DNA of 64,000 nucleotides, from positions 3,751,490-3,815,489 of the forward strand of contig JAQFVV010006311.1 of NCBI GenBank assembly GCA_028023455.1, written 5' to 3'. Source of the DNA: Epiperipatus broadwayi (lineage: Eukaryota; Onychophora; Udeonychophora; Euonychophora; Peripatidae). Below are positions 61,493 to 64,000 of the stretch, one piece after another. The position numbers were made by a program, and so were the translations under genes. Below the pieces are notes generated by a model, which was given only the letters and a program-made list of their open reading frames with translations, made no database searches and was not told the DNA's origin. How positions within the stretch are numbered: position 1 is the first letter of the stretch; the number at the start of each line of letters is the position of its first letter.

Positions 61493-61564
61493 AAAATATA
61501 TTTTTTACCAATAAATTGTTTGTTTGTATATTACATATCTTTGTATGTGGTTTTCTTTTATGTG

Positions 61565-61710
61565 ATAAAAATTATTAGATCAGAAGTTGAACTCCGATAA
61601 TGTGCTATTACTTTAAATATTATAAATTTCATGCACTCACACATCATATTTAAAGTAATAGCGCATTATTGGAGTTTGACTTCCATCTAATAATTTCAAT
61701 ATTTTCAGCA
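61565..61710. repeat. Hairpin of the 22-kb repeat family
   Basis: GATCAGAAGTTGAACTCC...ATTATAAATTT is mirrored by AAAGTAATAGCGCATTATTGG...GACTTC. Arms of about 60 bp, matching the unit ends of the block at 22-23 kb. Confidence 0.8.
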
Positions 61711-62297
61711 ATTTATAATAGTACTGTAATAGATTTTATGCAATAAAGAAGTTCATAATTCATGTAAAATCAGGTTTTCCTATTTTATATACACCCATTA
61801 AATTTTACAAGATTATAATGTAAATCTGTTCAAACGTTATAGATGCCTATACTATGCATGCTGTTGTTTTTGCATTTTAAATCACATTCTATTTTTGCTT
61901 TTTAAAAAAATTGTACATAATCAATGCTTTTTTAAAAAAGTGTACATAATCAATTAATCATTTAGTGTCCACAAGTTTATTTTTAAAAGATGAGTAACAG
62001 CAGTGGGCACAATTAAATTTGACAATTAAAAATTAAAATCTGATTTTTAATTGTAATTAACAATTTAAAAAATACAGGTAATATGATCCGAAATTAATGT
62101 GATGTAAAGCAATGAAATTTGATTTTTAAATGGAATTGAAAATTAAAAAATTAAAGACAAAAATAAGAATTTAAATTTTAATTGTTAGTTTTCATTAAAT
62201 TTTGCCCAACAGTGAGTTCTTATTTTTATTTTAAACTTTTAGTTTACCCTAATGGAGAGGAAAAACACCCAAGAAAATGAATTTTTTTGGAAACAAA
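61711..62297. other. AT-rich non-coding DNA
   Basis: Short duplicated words (TTTTTAAAAAARTGTACATAATCAAT twice at 61905-61955). Nothing else recognised. Confidence 0.4.
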
Positions 62298-62460
62298 AAA
62301 TTCAATTTTAGATCACTCAGCAAAATGGGAAGGATCAACAGTGATTGGAAAACATTTTAGTTTGGGTGAGTCCACTATAACAGCAATTTAAAAAAATGAA
62401 GTTGGCACTAGTTGTATTTCTTCTTATGACAAATCTGATGTCTTACGAGTTCACAAACAA
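62298..62460 (+). pseudogene. pogo/Tigger transposase DNA-binding-domain remnant
   Basis: The plus-strand frame reads NSILDHSAKWEGSTVIGKHF, SLGESTITAI, stop, KNEVGTSCISSYDKSDVLRV. This parallels the N-terminal HTH of Tigger/jerky-type proteins (I-----KGE----IG--FGL--STVRTI-KN---I). The residues KHFSLGESTI correspond to the recognition helix. One stop, and no DDE domain downstream. The upstream part is shifted out of frame. Confidence 0.7.
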
Positions 62461-62810
62461 ACTGCATATCATCAAATAGTGATAATGATTATACTCTACA
62501 AGTATGAAGAAATGTAAATTATGCATAAAAATATATTGTTTTGAATAAAATTAAATACTATAGTTAATAAAAAAAGTTTGTCTAGTATCAATTTTTTTCA
62601 AATTTGAAATTTTTTATTAGTCATATTTTATTTTCTTATTTTTTGTTATGTGAATTTTAAAGTAATTTTACTTTGTTGCTTTGCTTTTATGCAATTTTTG
62701 AAAATTACAGTACATATCCCCAATTTTTTAAGATAAGACAAGTTTATTTTTGTGCGATTTCTTTTGTGTGCATTTTGTGAGTAACCTATCTACCACATAA
62801 AATGAGACCC

Positions 62811-62814
<4 letters not shown>
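62461..62814. other. AT-rich non-coding DNA
   Basis: Nothing recognised. Confidence 0.4.
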
Positions 62815-62856
<42 letters not shown>

Positions 62857-62912
62857 TGGCTTCACCATTCACTATGGACTAACTAAGACCCTAAGTGCAA
62901 CCACAGTGAATG
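62815..62912. repeat. (TA)20 plus hairpin, relative of 17.43 kb
   Basis: A TA array (62815-62854) is followed by TGCTGGCTTCACCATTCACT and, after a short loop, AACCACAGTGAATG (62898-62912). Same hairpin and GCTTCACC/GGTGAAGC link as at 17.43-17.5 kb, in inverted order. Confidence 0.85.
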
Positions 62913-63356
62913 TATGTTTCTTTTTCAAACTAAATTTATCGTTTTCTCAAATAGTTGCCTAAATTAAAGAAGGAATTGTGTTAAAGAGAGAAGATTTAAT
63001 AAAATAAAATATAGAAAGTTAAAATTATATTTGGTAGAATTCAATAAGATAAAAATTTTCTTAATTAAATAGAATCCATTAAGAAAGGGAATTAATTAAT
63101 AAAACATTTTCTGAATTAGATAAAAAAAAAATAGATAACAGGAAAAATTTGAAACAATGGGCATGTTTTGCTACTAATTAGCAGATTAAAAACATAATGG
63201 AAAAAAGGGTATAAATAAACAACTTTTCTTTTGTTCTTGGTCTTATGCTTGCGGGTAACCAGTGCTGAAGGTCAGAGAGAAATCTTAAGAATTTTGTTGG
63301 AAGAAATTTTGCTGAAAGATTGGAGAATATAGTGAACTCTTGCTTGCTGTACTTAC
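62913..63356. other. Non-coding, with TATA-like box
   Basis: GGGTATAAATAAA at about 63209 precedes a less AT-rich stretch. A promoter is possible but unsupported. Confidence 0.3.
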
Positions 63357-63579
63357 TTCAAGCTGCACTCTATTCTTTCAGCATATAAATAAAAAAATCC
63401 AGAAATGTGTTGCTCTGCAAAAATGCAGAGGTAACTTCTTTGCCTTCGCTCTCCTGAGCTGTTCCTGAGGTCGGAGTCGTTATCATGTAAGCCAGCCAGA
63501 GAACAAAAGTATCTGCCCTGTATCCATGTAAATCTGCCCTCAAAAACACGGAAAAACAAATTTGAAGAACCGAGAATAC
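63357..63579 (-). CDS. Candidate exon, 223 nt, GC-richer
   Basis: Minus strand: acceptor TGATGTTTCCCTGCAG, donor AA|GTAAGT, and in between one frame open throughout (ILGSSNLFFRVFEGRFTWIQ, GRYFCSLAGLHDNDSDLRNS, SGERRQRSYLCIFAEQHISG, FFYLYAERIECSL), phase 2 at the donor. The segment is close to half G+C, unlike its surroundings. A second overlapping frame starts MSSFDVSLQVF and stops before the donor, so the first is preferred. Three Cys, no domain recognised. It could instead be an untranslated first exon. Confidence 0.35.
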
Positions 63580-64000
63580 CTGCAGGGAAACATCAAATGA
63601 ACTCATTTTGACCCACCCATCTAGTTACCAGTAACGTTCCCATAAATTATTAAAATATCTTTGTAATTTGCAAATTCAATCTATATTTATGCTTTTCTAT
63701 ATATATGTTTTTTTTAATCTATGTATTCGACTCTTGTGAAATTATATTTCATTAATTGCTTTCTTTTTTCTTTAAATACTTTAATGGGTGGTAGGGCTAT
63801 TACATATAATGGTGGTAGTAATTCTTATTAATTTAATTGAAAAATGCTTCGTTTAACTTTCCGCCATTATACTCCCGTAATTAAGTTATTTATTTTATAT
63901 AAATATTTATTTAGAAAGAAAAGGAAGCAAATCATAGAAATTGCAAAACTCTATTTTAAAATCAAGATTTAAATTGCTAGATATTCTATTATAAAACTTT
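63580..64000. other. AT-rich non-coding DNA
   Basis: Nothing recognised. Confidence 0.4.

Larger units (their letters stand above)
60725..61535. mobile_element. Penelope-like element pair C (short head-to-head palindrome)
   Basis: 60725-61138 and about 61155-61535 are reverse complements with moderate divergence, joined by an A-rich spacer. Each is a 3' stub: the end of the GIY-YIG frame, a hammerhead site, and a tail ending GTTTGTATATTACAT. Both copies are truncated at nearly the same point in the nuclease domain. Confidence 0.85.

Overview
The window looks like an AT-rich (by eye about three quarters A+T) nuclear segment of an invertebrate metazoan. The evidence is spliceosomal-type exons flanked by AG/GT, sushi (CCP) modules with phase 1-1 introns, non-LTR, Penelope-like, hAT and pogo elements, a tRNA-derived SINE, and many TA microsatellites and foldback repeats. 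I cannot name the species. There is no bacterial operon structure, CRISPR array or rRNA.

Host genes are sparse. The best supported is a minus-strand gene encoding CCP/sushi modules, seen as three separate exons at 48.5, 45.9 and 31.1 kb (transcript order), each with four Cys and matching phase 1-1 borders. A few isolated open segments bounded by splice-like signals (8.7, 39.7, 45.3 and 63.4 kb) are only candidates.

The rest is dominated by mobile DNA. 1-8 kb: a degraded Penelope-like (PLE) 3' end, two copies of a ~2 kb dispersed repeat (one with a 497-bp insertion flanked by 13-bp repeats), a coiled-coil ORF remnant, and a long-armed foldback element with a partial second copy. 10.8-12.2 kb: non-LTR RT pseudogene. 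18-24.7 kb: SINE with target duplications, hAT transposase remnant, MITE, ~320-bp palindromic/tandem repeat, non-LTR RT pseudogene. 24.8-28.1 kb: PLE family A, a near-perfect head-to-head palindrome with two open RT + GIY-YIG frames. 32.8-37.3 kb: inverted-repeat element with a LINE zinc-knuckle fragment, coiled-coil remnant, tandem repeats. 40.4-43.8 kb: PLE family B head-to-head pair lying between two CCP exons. 46.6-48.2 kb: decayed PLE pair D, also between CCP exons. 50.3-52.0 kb: TIR transposon with internal ~360-bp repeats. 52.5-57 kb: MITEs and RTE-like remnants. 58.6 kb: second SINE. 60.7-61.5 kb: PLE family C pair. 62.3 kb: pogo/Tigger DNA-binding-domain remnant.

The most notable observation is hammerhead-ribozyme-like folds just 3' of the PLE ORFs in four of five PLE loci (seven sites). 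Family C has a canonical CUGACGA core at one site. The B/D/E group shows the coupled change C3->U with G8->A, which would keep the core 3-8 Watson-Crick pair. Head-to-head PLE dimers occur four times. The right arm of pair B carries a frameshift at a 10-mer identical to the end of a common Illumina adapter, which may be an assembly artefact.
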